Below are positions 39,085-49,777 of a stretch of DNA of 64,000 bases, piece by piece. The notes under the pieces are model-generated. The model made no database searches. It had not been told where the DNA came from and saw nothing but the letters and a program-made list of their open reading frames with translations. The translations under genes were made by a program, and so were the position numbers. This DNA is from Photobacterium ganghwense (GTDB lineage: Bacteria > Pseudomonadota > Gammaproteobacteria > Enterobacterales > Vibrionaceae): assembly GCF_003025595.1 (NCBI RefSeq), contig NZ_PYMI01000003.1, positions 186,001 through 250,000 of the forward strand. The letters run 5' to 3'. Position 1 is the stretch's first letter. The number at the start of each line of letters is the position of its first letter.

Positions 39085-40059
39085 TCAGAATTGAGGTTTG
39101 GCGCCGAATTGCTCAGCGGCATAGGCCACCCGCTCAGCCGGAGAAGGCGGGATTGACGGAACGCCCAAGTTTTCGATGTGATGCAGTCGAGGCAGCAGAC
39201 CACATCCGTTGGCAATTTGAATCGCCAGTCCGGGACGGGCATTCAGCTCAAGAACCATCGGGCCTTTGTACTTATCCAGCACCATATCCGTGCCTATGTA
39301 GCCCAGTCCGGTCATTTCCCAGGCGCTGGCTGCCAGAGTCAGTAGCTTTTCCCAGTAAGGAACGGTGAGCTCACTCAGCAGGCGCTCGGTGTCCGGATGG
39401 CGCTCAACCGGTTGGTTAAACTGAACGGCGCGCACGGCTTTGCCGCTGGCGATATCAATACCCACACCGACCGCACCCTGGTGCAGGTTGGCTTTGCCGT
39501 CAGATGCAGCTGTTGAGCAGCGCATCATGGCCATCACCGGGTAGCCTTTAAAAACGATGACCCGGATATCCGGCACCCCTTCAAAGCTGAAGCCGTCAAA
39601 CACATCATCAAACTGGATCAGGTTCTCAACCATGGCAACATCGTTTTTGCCCCCGAGAGAGAACAGACCCGCCAGGGTGTTGGTAATGTGACGTTCCACA
39701 TCTTCTTTGTTCATCTCAGCACCCGACGGCTTCACATAGATGCCGTCTTTGTGCTTGATCACCACCAGAATGCCCTTACCTCCGGAACCCTGGGCCGGTT
39801 TAATCACAAAGCCCGGCCAGTCTTTCACCATGTCATGAACGCGTTTTACGTTCACCTGGCTGTCGATGACCCCAATCAGTTCAGGTACCGTCGCACCGGA
39901 TCGCTGAGCAATGATTTTGGTTTTCAGTTTGTCATCAACCAGCGGGTAGAGGCTTCGGTCATTGTATCGGCCAATGTAACTGTGGTTACGCTTATTCATG
40001 CCCATAATGCCGCGATGGCGCAGCTTGAAAGGCGAAGTAAACTGCGACAGAAATGACAT
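39085..40059 (-). CDS. ATP-grasp ligase, RimK-related (alpha-L-glutamate ligase-like)
   Basis: ATP-grasp enzyme related to RimK; such ligases join a carboxylate to an amine through an acyl-phosphate. 324 residues. Nucleotide-binding loop FVIKPAQGSGGKGI (about 84-97), hinge region VENLIQFDDVFDGFSF, metal ligands Glu271 and Asn273 in LELNARPGLAIQIANG. No signal peptide, so cytoplasmic. It starts three bases after the membrane-protein gene, and the three genes form one operon ending at a strong terminator. The substrate is unknown; RimK itself adds Glu to ribosomal protein S6. The neighbours suggest a product used at or across the inner membrane. Confidence 0.9.
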   Translation of the reverse strand: MSFLSQFTSPFKLRHRGIMGMNKRNHSYIGRYNDRSLYPLVDDKLKTKIIAQRSGATVPELIGVIDSQVNVKRVHDMVKDWPGFVIKPAQGSGGKGILVVIKHKDGIYVKPSGAEMNKEDVERHITNTLAGLFSLGGKNDVAMVENLIQFDDVFDGFSFEGVPDIRVIVFKGYPVMAMMRCSTAASDGKANLHQGAVGVGIDIASGKAVRAVQFNQPVERHPDTERLLSELTVPYWEKLLTLAASAWEMTGLGYIGTDMVLDKYKGPMVLELNARPGLAIQIANGCGLLPRLHHIENLGVPSIPPSPAERVAYAAEQFGAKPQF

Positions 40060-40062
40060 GGT

Positions 40063-41568
40063 TTAGTCCTCCGTCAGCGGCTTGAAGCGACGTAGTTCAC
40101 TCAGGCGATAACCGGTGTAGTTACCCAGCATCAGGATCATGGCCAGCACAATCAGCTGCATCCCGATAAAGTTAAAGGTCAGGTGACGAATCATCGGGTT
40201 CGTCATGGCCATGTACACCAGAATCGCGGTCAGCAGCGAGCCACCACCCTGAATCAGGACTTCTTTGGCACCTTCTTCTTCCCACAGAATGGACATACGT
40301 TCGATGGTCCATGACAGGATGATCATCGGGAAGAAGGTAATGGTCAGACCTTCCACCAGGCCAATTTTGAAGGCCACGACGGTAAATACTGAGATAATCA
40401 TGATAACCGTAATGATGACCGCCGATATCCGCGCGACCAGCAGCAGGTTGAGCCTGGACAGATAGCTTCGGATGATCAGACCGGTACCGACGATCAGCAA
40501 AAAGCCCAGCACACCGGTGATCAGCTGTGTCTGCACGAAAGCGACTGCAATCAGGACTGGCATGAAGGTACCGGAGGTTTTCAGACCGACGATAATCCGC
40601 AGGAACACTACAATTAGTGCGCCGATAGGGATCAGCATGATGGTCTTAAACATGGCCTGCTCTTCAACCGGCAGACTGTGAATCGAAAAGTTCAGCAGAT
40701 CTTCAGCCTGGATTTTTTCACGGGTTGCCTGCTGCGGCGTAATATCCTGCGCAATGATCGAGAAGCTGATATTGGAATTACGGCCACCGATGACGTCCAG
40801 CAGTGAATGGCCTTCCTGGTTCCACAACAGAATGTTGTCAGGCTTGCCTTCGCGACCGGTTTGCAGGTCGAACAGTTCCCAGTGCTCGCCACTCCAGACC
40901 TCAACCATCGGGGTGATGCTCTGGCGGCGACGGCCATCTTCCAGTTGCAGGCCACCGACGATACGGGCGTGAATCTTCTCCAGAGACAACAGGCTGATGA
41001 TCGCCCGCTCACGGCTCAGGCTGTTCAGCAGCAGTGCGGAGTTCTGGTTGTTCTTGTCGTTGAACTGTTTAATCAGCTCGCGGGCCAGCGTGATGTTGTC
41101 AGAAGATAAAGTCCGGGCCTGAGTCAGCAGGGCAGTGGCCGCGGTTTGCTGCGGGTTGTCCAGGCTGACAGCCGGCGTCTCACCTTTCGGCGGGTCAACT
41201 TTAAAGCTCGCCTGATCATCAACCAGCATCTGGGTCTTGTAGTAGAGAACCTGTTTGCCCGTCGCCTGACGAACCGACCACTCTGCCCGGCGGCCCTGGT
41301 TCGTGTCGATCAGAGCGACACCGTAACCCGGTGATGAGGTGCTTTCGTCAATCTGAGTAAAACCTTGTTGTGTTTCCGGCGCGGCCATAGAAACCTTGAC
41401 CGGATCGCCAATAGCATCAAACTCGATGCGGGCTTCCAGCTCCCATAGCGCGCGTTGTTCGCCTGGAGTCCAGGGCACACCATACACATCATGACGGTAC
41501 ATGCTCAGCGCTGTACCCGCAATGATAAGCAGGGTGATCAGAAAGTAGAACGGGATTCTTGATGTCAT
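40063..41568 (-). CDS. Membrane protein with inactive transglutaminase-like domain and C-terminal 7-TM region
   Basis: 501 residues. One N-terminal membrane segment (about 6-22) is followed by a long periplasmic region (about 25-300) and then by about seven hydrophobic segments (about 307-485). The periplasmic part includes ARIVGGLQLEDG and MVEVWSGEHWELFDLQTG, which resemble the transglutaminase core. The Cys is absent (I see no Cys in the protein) and the usual GHAW His is lost. It belongs to the family often annotated 'inactive transglutaminase fused to 7 transmembrane helices'. Second gene of the operon: 21 bases after the protease lipoprotein, three before the ATP-grasp gene. Function unknown; a sensor, scaffold or channel role is inference. 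Confidence 0.88.
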   Translation of the reverse strand: MTSRIPFYFLITLLIIAGTALSMYRHDVYGVPWTPGEQRALWELEARIEFDAIGDPVKVSMAAPETQQGFTQIDESTSSPGYGVALIDTNQGRRAEWSVRQATGKQVLYYKTQMLVDDQASFKVDPPKGETPAVSLDNPQQTAATALLTQARTLSSDNITLARELIKQFNDKNNQNSALLLNSLSRERAIISLLSLEKIHARIVGGLQLEDGRRRQSITPMVEVWSGEHWELFDLQTGREGKPDNILLWNQEGHSLLDVIGGRNSNISFSIIAQDITPQQATREKIQAEDLLNFSIHSLPVEEQAMFKTIMLIPIGALIVVFLRIIVGLKTSGTFMPVLIAVAFVQTQLITGVLGFLLIVGTGLIIRSYLSRLNLLLVARISAVIITVIMIISVFTVVAFKIGLVEGLTITFFPMIILSWTIERMSILWEEEGAKEVLIQGGGSLLTAILVYMAMTNPMIRHLTFNFIGMQLIVLAMILMLGNYTGYRLSELRRFKPLTED

Positions 41569-41589
41569 GACATCCTCATCGAATTGTTA

Positions 41590-42360
41590 TCAGTTTTTTT
41601 GTACCTGTTGTTCGTTGTTGCCCTGAACAAACGTTTTACCCACATCCACAAGCGCTATGTCTTTGAAAAACTCACGACCTAATAATACTGGATAGGTCAT
41701 TTGCGTCCGATCTGCCAAAGTAAATTGAGCCTTTTCATGGAGCTGGCCCAGCTTCACCCAAGCTTCAATAACCGGGCGACGCTGCGGTTCCTCGCTGTTA
41801 GCCTGGCGAATTTTCACCCAGCGAACAACTGGAGCCTCAACCATATCGGCATCTTCAGGGCGTTCATTGGCATCATGGTTCAGATTGAAACGAGCCCATT
41901 GTTTGCCGTCGCGCTCAAATACCTGAACGTCGGTCGCACTCAGTGAAGAGGTTGTGGCACCGGTATCCACTCGCGCCTTGAAAGAGGCTTTAAGGGAATC
42001 TAACCAGACCCATTCCTCTTCACCTAATATAACTTTGCCGTGAGCAGTACGCGTGTCATCCGTGATACTGATTGTTGATGTCAGCGCTTTCTGCTTCCTG
42101 CGCTCCTCTGCCGCAGCTTTTGCCAGCTGGGCATTTTGCTGGGCAACGTCTGCCGACAACGTAGATAGATCTTTTTCCAGCCCAGCGATGTAATTGTTTT
42201 GCTCATCAATTTGCTTGAGCATAGTCGCCAATTGGAAATGAACGCGATTTTCCATGGTGTTTAAGGCATCCATGGTTTGTTCATGCTGTTCTTGTTGTTG
42301 GGGTAGAGAGCACCCTGAAAGGAGGGCAAGGGTCAGTAATGGCACACAGCGGCGAAGCAT
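41590..42360 (-). CDS. Lipoprotein with retropepsin-like aspartyl protease domain (DUF785 / 'ATP-dependent zinc protease')
   Basis: 256 residues. Signal peptide with lipobox LLSGC (Cys17), then a coiled-coil region (about 22-95, ending AEERRKQKAL), then the protease-like domain (about 105-250). That domain has the single aspartyl-protease motif DTGATTSSL (Asp132) and the strand PVLLGREFFKDIALVD, matching the second conserved block. Databases call the family 'ATP-dependent zinc protease', but the DTGA motif fits a dimeric retropepsin fold. First gene of the operon, behind the cmoB terminator. The coiled coil would hold the domain away from the membrane in the periplasm. Target unknown. Confidence 0.88.
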   Translation of the reverse strand: MLRRCVPLLTLALLSGCSLPQQQEQHEQTMDALNTMENRVHFQLATMLKQIDEQNNYIAGLEKDLSTLSADVAQQNAQLAKAAAEERRKQKALTSTISITDDTRTAHGKVILGEEEWVWLDSLKASFKARVDTGATTSSLSATDVQVFERDGKQWARFNLNHDANERPEDADMVEAPVVRWVKIRQANSEEPQRRPVIEAWVKLGQLHEKAQFTLADRTQMTYPVLLGREFFKDIALVDVGKTFVQGNNEQQVQKN

Positions 42361-42411
42361 TATTTCTCCCGGGAAGTCGGTATTTTTTTCTTAGGCAGCA
42401 GTATTTTAACT

Positions 42412-42440
42412 TACAAAAAGGGATGCGAACAGCATCCCTT
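42412..42440 (-). terminator. Terminator of cmoAB
   Basis: Minus strand: AAGGGATGC, loop TGTTC, GCATCCCTT, then TTT. Nine bases after the cmoB stop; separates cmoAB from the protease operon. Confidence 0.9.
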
Positions 42441-42448
42441 GTCAGTAC

Positions 42449-43423
42449 TTAGTCAGGATTTCGAGCGATCAGAACCGCACGTTTAGGTGCCGGGTAGCCC
42501 TCAATCGTTTTGCTTGGGTCATCCGGATCCAAATAGTCTGGCAGCGAGTTGTTAGTCATCCAGTCTGTTGAGCGTTGCTCATCGAGGGAAGTCACGCACT
42601 CGTCGACGATTTTCACGTCAACCAGTCCGCATTTTTCCATCCAGACCTTCAGCGCTTTAGCAGACGGGAAGAAGTACACGTTGTGCATCTGCGCGTAACG
42701 GTGCGTCGGCACCAGTACCGCATTCTCATCACCGTCGATGACCAGGGTTTCCAGAATCAGCTCACCGTCTTTGCGCAGTTGGTTCTTGAGCTGAATGATA
42801 TGATCCAGCGGAGAACGGCGATGGTACAGAACGCCCATGCTGAACACGGTATCGAACGCGCGCAGTTCAGGCAGTTGCTCGATGCCCAGTGGCAGCAGGT
42901 AAGCCGGGTGTTGCTGGCCCAGCAGGCGCTTAATGGCCTCGAACTGGATCAGGAACAGGTTTGACGGATCGATGCCGACCGTCAGCTGCGCGCCTTCGCC
43001 TAGCATGCGCCACATGTGGTAGCCGTTGCCGCAACCGACATCCAGCACCGCACGGCCTTTCAGCGGAGAAATGTGTGGCAGTACACGATCCCACTTCCAG
43101 TCAGAGCGCCATTCGGTATCAATATGAATACCATGCATGTGGTAAGGCCCTTTGCGCCATGGGTGCAGCAGACGCAGCAGGCTTTCCAGGCGTTTCATCT
43201 CACCGTCGGCAATCGGCGTCGAGTTCTCGACACGCACGGCGTGCTTCAGATCGATAATGTCCGGCTTGTCGGTCGGAAATTTTTTCAGCGCACGCATCCA
43301 GCGGGCCATGTCGCCATGGGAGGCTTCTTCCCAGTCGGCCAGCTGTTGTGGCAGGGTGTTAAGCCAGGGACGCAGCGTCGGGTGTTGGGCAATGAGTTGA
43401 TAAAACTCTGAAAAACTAAACAT
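42449..43423 (-). CDS. cmoB: CmoB: tRNA U34 carboxymethyltransferase
   Basis: Transfers the carboxymethyl group of carboxy-S-adenosylmethionine to 5-hydroxyuridine at tRNA position 34, giving cmo5U, which widens wobble reading. 324 residues (E. coli 323). N-terminal helical region, then the Rossmann methyltransferase-like core with [19 protein letters not shown] (motif I), [10 protein letters not shown], and [18 protein letters not shown]. The partner gene cmoA, which makes the cofactor, is directly upstream with a 15-base gap. Confidence 0.97.
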   Translation of the reverse strand: MFSFSEFYQLIAQHPTLRPWLNTLPQQLADWEEASHGDMARWMRALKKFPTDKPDIIDLKHAVRVENSTPIADGEMKRLESLLRLLHPWRKGPYHMHGIHIDTEWRSDWKWDRVLPHISPLKGRAVLDVGCGNGYHMWRMLGEGAQLTVGIDPSNLFLIQFEAIKRLLGQQHPAYLLPLGIEQLPELRAFDTVFSMGVLYHRRSPLDHIIQLKNQLRKDGELILETLVIDGDENAVLVPTHRYAQMHNVYFFPSAKALKVWMEKCGLVDVKIVDECVTSLDEQRSTDWMTNNSLPDYLDPDDPSKTIEGYPAPKRAVLIARNPD

Positions 43424-43438
43424 AAACAGCGAGTAACC

Positions 43439-44574
<1,136 letters not shown>

Positions 44575-45456
44575 CTACAGCAGGCTGAACTGCGCCGCAC
44601 TGTCATCCGGAGGCAGACTGACATCGGGCAGTGCTATCGGGCTGACTTTTTGCAATTGCTGATACAACCGCGCAGCCAGTTCCGGTGCCCGGTTATTGTC
44701 AGGCGTGTGGATATAAAGATAAGGCTGCTTGCCGTCGGCCAGCCATTGCGGAAGGCGCGCCAGCCAATTGGCAAAAAAGGGATCGTTGTCAGCCTCCTCC
44801 GGGTGGCCGATGAAGCGGATCATCGGATGATCGGCGGTGGCGATCGCATGCACTGGCACCCGGGGTTTTTTCTGGTGCGCATCAATGATCGCCTCAGTAG
44901 TGGGGGCGGCGGCAAAAACCGGGCGGCTGTCCATGATAATGCGGTTTGCCTGATGGTCGAGCAACAGGCGGTTGAGTTGTTTTTCGGCCTCGCCTTTTTG
45001 AAAGAACGCCGGGTGACGGACTTCCACTCCGACCGGGAAATGGCGAGGCAGGCGGTTGAGAAACTGCTCCAGAGCGCCCAGGTGGTCGGGACCAAACTGG
45101 GCTGGCAGTTGAATTGTCCACAACCCGACTTTGTCGACCAGCGGAGCCATCACAGACAGGAAATCGGCCACCAACTGGTCGCAGTGGGCGAGTTGCTGCT
45201 GATGGGTGATGGCTTGCGGAAACTTAAAAGTAAAACGGAAATCATCAGGTGTGGCATCATGCCATTTCTTCACGGTGCCAAGAGAGGGCGTCGCGTAGAA
45301 CGTGGTATTGCCCTCGACGGTGTGAAACACCTCCGCGTACTTCGCCAGCCGGTCGCCACTTTTACAGCCATTGCCATACAGCGACTGTTGCCAGTGGTTG
45401 TGAGACCACATGGCCAGTCCAAGCAGTACGGGACGATGGGGAGTGGGTGAGGGCAT
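44575..45456 (-). CDS. yecE: DUF72 family protein YecE
   Basis: TIM-barrel-like DUF72 protein, function not established. 293 residues. GLAMWSHNHWQQSLYG, VEGNTTFYATPS, FRFTFKFPQAITH, VGVEVRHPAFF and PYLYIHTPDNNRAPELA are the conserved blocks. In E. coli yecE also lies next to aspS and near cmoAB, so the neighbourhood is conserved. Its stop codon is in a 13-base tandem duplication, which may have changed the last residues. Confidence 0.92.
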   Translation of the reverse strand: MPSPTPHRPVLLGLAMWSHNHWQQSLYGNGCKSGDRLAKYAEVFHTVEGNTTFYATPSLGTVKKWHDATPDDFRFTFKFPQAITHQQQLAHCDQLVADFLSVMAPLVDKVGLWTIQLPAQFGPDHLGALEQFLNRLPRHFPVGVEVRHPAFFQKGEAEKQLNRLLLDHQANRIIMDSRPVFAAAPTTEAIIDAHQKKPRVPVHAIATADHPMIRFIGHPEEADNDPFFANWLARLPQWLADGKQPYLYIHTPDNNRAPELAARLYQQLQKVSPIALPDVSLPPDDSAAQFSLL

Positions 45457-45690
45457 AACAGGTGTCCTTCCAGGCTGAATGTGGCGGAAATACCGCTATT
45501 GTGAAGAGTTTGTTTGTGTTGGGTCAATCTTTCTGCTGCTATCAGTTGATTCTGAGTGGTTTTTTGCTTGATTTCCGGCCGTGTTTTTTTCTACATTGGA
45601 ACTTCTTGTTACTCAGTGTTCTCCTTGCAGTGTTTCAGACTCTTGACGGATGTCGGACCTAGCCGGTTATATTGGCTTCAACCTTGTGTA

Positions 45691-45720
45691 TCCGTCAGTG
45701 CTGTGTCCGTCAGTGCTGTG
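45691..45720. repeat. Perfect 15-base tandem duplication
   Basis: TCCGTCAGTGCTGTG occurs twice in a row with no mismatch. Confidence 0.95.
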
Positions 45721-45745
45721 GTTTCGCGGGCCTTTGTTACCATCG

Positions 45746-45788
45746 TCTCGGTTATCAAATCTCGGCTATTAAAGTCTTGGTTATCACC
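45746..45788. repeat. Degenerate triplicate of a 14-15-base unit
   Basis: TCTCGGTTATCAAA, TCTCGGCTATTAAAG, TCTTGGTTATCACC in direct succession. Only 25 bases after the preceding duplication. Confidence 0.8.
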
Positions 45789-45867
45789 GCGCTTGTTAGC
45801 TAGGTACTGTTTACTTCAGGACATTTTGCTTCGGTACTGTCGTTCCGGTAATTAATTGGCGCTGAAC

Positions 45868-45896
45868 ATGCAAGTTAGGGGACTTGGGTATATAAT
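45868..45896 (+). promoter_or_regulatory. Probable aspS promoter
   Basis: A perfect TATAAT (45891-45896) with a poor -35 (ATGCAA, 17-base spacer). Leader of about 150 bases to the aspS ATG. Confidence 0.5.
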
Positions 45897-46051
45897 ACCT
45901 CGTTATTTTTGTCTCTCGGCCGACGGTAATACGTCAGATTGCGCAAAGTTTAATCTTATTGGCCGGGAAGAATTCAGATAGTACGCTGCTTGTGTGATTT
46001 TTAAGGTGGCAGTGTACTCAGGAAAGTTAGTAAACAGATCGGGAATTTCAT

Positions 46052-47836
46052 ATGCGCACCCAATATTGTGGTCACCTGAACAAGTCCCTTGCAGGGCAAA
46101 CAGTAGAGCTATGCGGCTGGGTTAACCGTCGCCGTGATTTAGGCGGTCTTATCTTTATCGATATGCGAGATCGTGAAGGTATTGTTCAGGTAGTTGTTGA
46201 TCCGGATATGAAAGATGTATTCGACGTCGCTAACCAACTGCGCAACGAGTTCTGTATCCGTCTGACCGGTGAAGTGCGTACGCGTCCGGAAAGCCAAATC
46301 AACAAAGATATGGCGACCGGTGAAGTTGAAGTACTGGCGAAAGGTCTGGAAATCATTAACCGTTCCGACGTACTGCCACTTGACTTCAACCAGAAGAACA
46401 CTGAAGAGCAGCGCCTGAAGTTCCGTTACCTGGATCTGCGTCGCCCTGAAATGAGTGATCGCATCAAGCTGCGCGCGAAAGCGTCAAGCTTCGTTCGTCG
46501 CTTCCTGGATGAAAACGGCTTCCTGGACATCGAGACGCCGGTACTGACTAAAGCTACGCCGGAAGGTGCTCGTGACTACCTTGTACCAAGCCGCGTACAC
46601 AAAGGCAGCTTCTACGCGTTGCCGCAGTCTCCTCAGTTGTTCAAGCAGCTGCTGATGATGTCTGGTTTCGACCGTTACTACCAGATTGTTAAGTGTTTCC
46701 GCGATGAAGACCTGCGTGCTGATCGTCAGCCGGAATTCACCCAGATCGATATCGAAACGTCATTCATGTCTGCTGAGCAGGTACGTGAAGTGACAGAAAA
46801 GATGATCGCGAACATGTGGCAAGAGCTGCTGAATGTGGATCTGGGCGCTTTCCCAATCATGAAATATGAAGAAGCCATGCGCCGTTACGGTTCAGATAAA
46901 CCTGACTTGCGTAACCCGATGGAGCTGGTAGACGTTGCTGATATCCTGAAAGACGTTGATTTCAAGGTTTTCTCAGGCCCGGCAAACGATCCGAAAGGCC
47001 GTGTGGCTGTTATTCGCGTACCAGGCGGTGCGGTACTGACTCGTAAGCAAATTGACGAGTACACAAACTTCGTGGGTATCTACGGCGCGAAAGGTCTGGC
47101 TTGGATGAAAGTGAATGACCGCGAAGCAGGCTTCGAAGGCGTTCAGTCTCCGGTGGCGAAATTCCTGAACGAAGACATTGTCGCTCAGCTGCTGGATCGC
47201 ACTCAGGCGCAAACTGGCGATATCCTGCTGTTCGGTGCAGATAAGAAACGTATCGTTGAAGAAGCAATGGGCGCTCTGCGTCTGAAGCTGGGTAACGATA
47301 TGGAACTGACTGACACTAGTGCATGGGCACCTCTGTGGGTGGTTGACTTCCCAATGTTCGAGGAAGACGATGAAGGTAACCTGCACGCGATGCACCACCC
47401 GTTTACTTCTCCGCTGGGTGTTTCACCGGAAGAGCTGAAAGCGAATCCGGCTGGCGTGAATTCAAACGCGTACGACATGGTGATCAACGGCTACGAAGTG
47501 GGCGGTGGTTCTGTGCGTATTCACAATGCCGACATGCAGTCAGCAGTATTCGATATCCTGGGTATTGCCGCTGACGAACAACGTCTGAAGTTTGGCTTCC
47601 TGCTGGATGCGCTGAAATTCGGTACGCCACCACACGCCGGTCTGGCGTTTGGTCTTGACCGTCTGGTAATGCTGCTGTGCGGCACGGAAAACATCCGTGA
47701 CGTAATTGCCTTCCCTAAAACCACGGCGGCAGCATGTCTGCTGACAGATGCTCCAAGCATTGCTAACCCGGCTGCGCTGGACGAACTGGCAATTGCCGTG
47801 AAGGCCGCGAAGGAAGACAACGCCGAGCAGGCGTAA
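46052..47836 (+). CDS. aspS: Aspartyl-tRNA synthetase
   Basis: Class IIb synthetase charging tRNA-Asp. 594 residues, the bacterial form. N-terminal OB-fold anticodon domain (1-105: [15 protein letters not shown]), class II motif 2 in [19 protein letters not shown], the bacterial GAD insertion (about 290-420) and motif 3 in [27 protein letters not shown] is a conserved linker. Codon use is highly biased. Terminator follows. Confidence 0.98.
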   Translation: MRTQYCGHLNKSLAGQTVELCGWVNRRRDLGGLIFIDMRDREGIVQVVVDPDMKDVFDVANQLRNEFCIRLTGEVRTRPESQINKDMATGEVEVLAKGLEIINRSDVLPLDFNQKNTEEQRLKFRYLDLRRPEMSDRIKLRAKASSFVRRFLDENGFLDIETPVLTKATPEGARDYLVPSRVHKGSFYALPQSPQLFKQLLMMSGFDRYYQIVKCFRDEDLRADRQPEFTQIDIETSFMSAEQVREVTEKMIANMWQELLNVDLGAFPIMKYEEAMRRYGSDKPDLRNPMELVDVADILKDVDFKVFSGPANDPKGRVAVIRVPGGAVLTRKQIDEYTNFVGIYGAKGLAWMKVNDREAGFEGVQSPVAKFLNEDIVAQLLDRTQAQTGDILLFGADKKRIVEEAMGALRLKLGNDMELTDTSAWAPLWVVDFPMFEEDDEGNLHAMHHPFTSPLGVSPEELKANPAGVNSNAYDMVINGYEVGGGSVRIHNADMQSAVFDILGIAADEQRLKFGFLLDALKFGTPPHAGLAFGLDRLVMLLCGTENIRDVIAFPKTTAAACLLTDAPSIANPAALDELAIAVKAAKEDNAEQA

Positions 47837-47856
47837 GCGACCCCACACAAACAATC

Positions 47857-47885
47857 AGACTGGCCGAAAGGCCAGTCTTTGTTTT
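47857..47885 (+). terminator. Terminator of aspS
   Basis: AGACTGGCC, loop GAAA, GGCCAGTCT, then TTGTTTT. GNRA tetraloop. Confidence 0.92.
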
Positions 47886-48099
47886 AGCCGCACCAGAATG
47901 GCGTCAGCCGTGATTTATCGGGTGCCGGTTAGCGGGAGGCTCTCTCGCAACAGATAAAATACGGTGTTTGCAGAAGCCATTTTGGCAATGGTGCGTTTGA
48001 AATGGCGCGTTTTGTAACTCTGTATTGTTAAAGCTATTTTAGTAAAATCTATTTTGTAAAACATATAGCCTTTCGGCTGGAAGATTTTCGGAGTGTGAT

Positions 48100-48843
48100 A
48101 TGGCAGGTCATAGTAAATGGGCCAACATTAAACACCGTAAAGCGGCACAGGATGCCAAGCGCGGTAAAATTTTCACAAAGTTAATCCGTGAGATCGTGGT
48201 TGCTGCGAAAGAAGGTGGCGGCGAAGCGGAGACCAACCCTCGTCTGCGTGCTGCTGTCGATAAAGCACTGTCAAACAATATGACCCGCGACACCATTAAC
48301 CGAGCAATCAGCCGTGGTACTGGTGGCGAAGGTGAAGATAACATGGAAACGGTTATCTATGAGGGGTATGGGCCGGGTGGTACTGCGGTAATGGTTGAGT
48401 GTCTGACCGATAACCGTAACCGTACCGTTTCAGGGGTACGTCATGCTTTTTCTAAAGCAGGCGGTAACCTGGGTACCGACGGCAGTGTCAATTACCTGTT
48501 TGATAAAAAAGGTGTGATTTCATATGAGCCGGGTCTGGACGAAGACGCGGTGATGGAAGCGGCACTGGAAGGGGGCGCGGACGATGTTGAAACCAACGAT
48601 GATGGTTCTATCGACGTTTACACAACACCGGCAGAATTCGGTCCGGTGAAAGATGCCCTGGATGCAGCAGGCTTCGAGGCACAGAATGCAGAAGTGACAC
48701 TGGTGCCGTCAACCAAAGCGGATCTGGATGCTGATACTGCTCCTAAACTGCTGCGTTTGATCGATGCGCTGGAAGAGCTGGACGACGTTCAGGAAGTGTA
48801 CCACAACGGTGATATCTCAGATGAGGTTGCGGCGCAGCTATAA
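48100..48843 (+). CDS. yebC: YebC/PmpR family protein
   Basis: YebC family; members act as transcriptional regulators (PmpR) or assist translation of polyproline stretches (YebC2). 247 residues. [22 protein letters not shown] in part is the invariant N-terminus. [34 protein letters not shown] and [14 protein letters not shown] are further signature blocks. Lies before ruvC, as in E. coli; the gap to ruvC is 34 bases, so co-transcription is likely. Confidence 0.97.
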   Translation: MAGHSKWANIKHRKAAQDAKRGKIFTKLIREIVVAAKEGGGEAETNPRLRAAVDKALSNNMTRDTINRAISRGTGGEGEDNMETVIYEGYGPGGTAVMVECLTDNRNRTVSGVRHAFSKAGGNLGTDGSVNYLFDKKGVISYEPGLDEDAVMEAALEGGADDVETNDDGSIDVYTTPAEFGPVKDALDAAGFEAQNAEVTLVPSTKADLDADTAPKLLRLIDALEELDDVQEVYHNGDISDEVAAQL

Positions 48844-48877
48844 GCGTCACGATTGCCCTAACAAGGAGTCTGACTGA

Positions 48878-49399
48878 ATGTCAGTCATTTTAGGGATCGA
48901 CCCCGGTTCTCGAATCACCGGTTACGGTGTGATTCGTCAGGTCGGGCGACATCTTGAGTACCTCGGCAGTGGTTGTATCCGCACTTCCGAAGAAGCCATT
49001 CCGGGGCGCCTGAGGCAGATTTATGCCGGTGTGACGGAAGTGATCACACAGTTTCAGCCTGATGTGTTCGCGATCGAAGAAGTCTTTATGGGCAAAAATG
49101 CCAGCTCGGCGCTGAAACTCGGGCAGGCGCGGGGCAGTGCCATTGTGGCGGCCGTGAATGCCGGATTGCCGGTAAACGAATATGCTGCGCGTTTGATCAA
49201 ACAGGCGGTTGTCGGCACCGGTGGCGCCGATAAAGCGCAGGTGCAGCATATGGTGTGCTCAGTCCTGAAATTGCCGGGCAAACCGCAGGCCGATGCGGCC
49301 GATGCGTTGGCTGTGGCGATTTGCCACGCCCATACCCATAAAACCTTGGTCGCCATGGCCGGGCAGGCCCGGGGGGCACGTCGGGGGCGTTACCGCTAA
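48878..49399 (+). CDS. ruvC: RuvC: Holliday junction endonuclease
   Basis: Resolves Holliday junctions by paired cuts. 173 residues. The acidic residues lie in [14 protein letters not shown] (Asp8), [12 protein letters not shown] (Glu), and [17 protein letters not shown] (Asp). AAGGAG precedes the ATG. Separated from ruvAB by 378 bases with a terminator and a heptamer repeat, so ruvAB probably has its own promoter. Confidence 0.97.
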   Translation: MSVILGIDPGSRITGYGVIRQVGRHLEYLGSGCIRTSEEAIPGRLRQIYAGVTEVITQFQPDVFAIEEVFMGKNASSALKLGQARGSAIVAAVNAGLPVNEYAARLIKQAVVGTGGADKAQVQHMVCSVLKLPGKPQADAADALAVAICHAHTHKTLVAMAGQARGARRGRYR

Positions 49400-49473
49400 C
49401 ACGGTTTTTTGAATCACGGTTCCCCGTTTTGAGGCACTGGTTATTGAGCCTCAAAATATCCATGGTTAATAGT

Positions 49474-49500
49474 AAAAGCAGCTTCGGCTGCTTTTTTCTT
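49474..49500 (+). terminator. Terminator of yebC-ruvC
   Basis: AAAAGCAGC, loop TTCG, GCTGCTTTT then more T. The cUUCGg tetraloop makes a very stable stem. Confidence 0.94.
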
Positions 49501-49777
49501 TTCTTATCTTTTTCTGTTTTTTAGTGCTGCGTTCTGCGTTCTGCGTTCTGCGTTCTGCGTTCTGCGTTCTGCGTTCTGTGGATAGTGCTTCTGATGGCTG
49601 TCGATTAATGAGCGAAGCTTGTTTCCTGTGCCGTTTATCCCACCCGCTGTGACTCTTTTTGCTCTAGGCTGAATCTTTAAGCAGAAAGCACCTCTGAAAA
49701 GGAGAAAAATGCTGGATATACATCCAGCCATTGACTATCCTAAAACCCATTTTGTGATTCAACGAAGAGATATTGCT
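49501..49777. other. Spacer between the ruvC terminator and ruvA
   Basis: Holds the heptanucleotide repeat listed separately and, presumably, the ruvAB promoter, which I cannot place. In E. coli LexA controls ruvAB; I did not find a CTGT-N8-ACAG box here. Confidence 0.5.
49531..49579. repeat. Heptanucleotide tandem repeat, six copies of GTTCTGC plus one variant
   Basis: Six perfect GTTCTGC units (49531-49572) and a seventh with a final T. Lies 130 bases after ruvC and 200 before ruvA, outside any supported gene. Confidence 0.97.

Larger units (their letters stand above)
45457..46051. other. Divergent region between yecE and aspS (595 bases)
   Basis: Holds the yecE and aspS promoters and two families of short tandem repeats (45691-45720, 45746-45788). 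A TATAAT at 45891-45896 is the likely aspS -10. No supported gene. Confidence 0.55.

Noticed and set aside
49504..49731. Minus-strand frame of 75 codons with repeated ERRTQNA
   Set aside because: The repeated peptide is only the heptamer array read in frame; the rest lies over the ruvC terminator and has no start signal.
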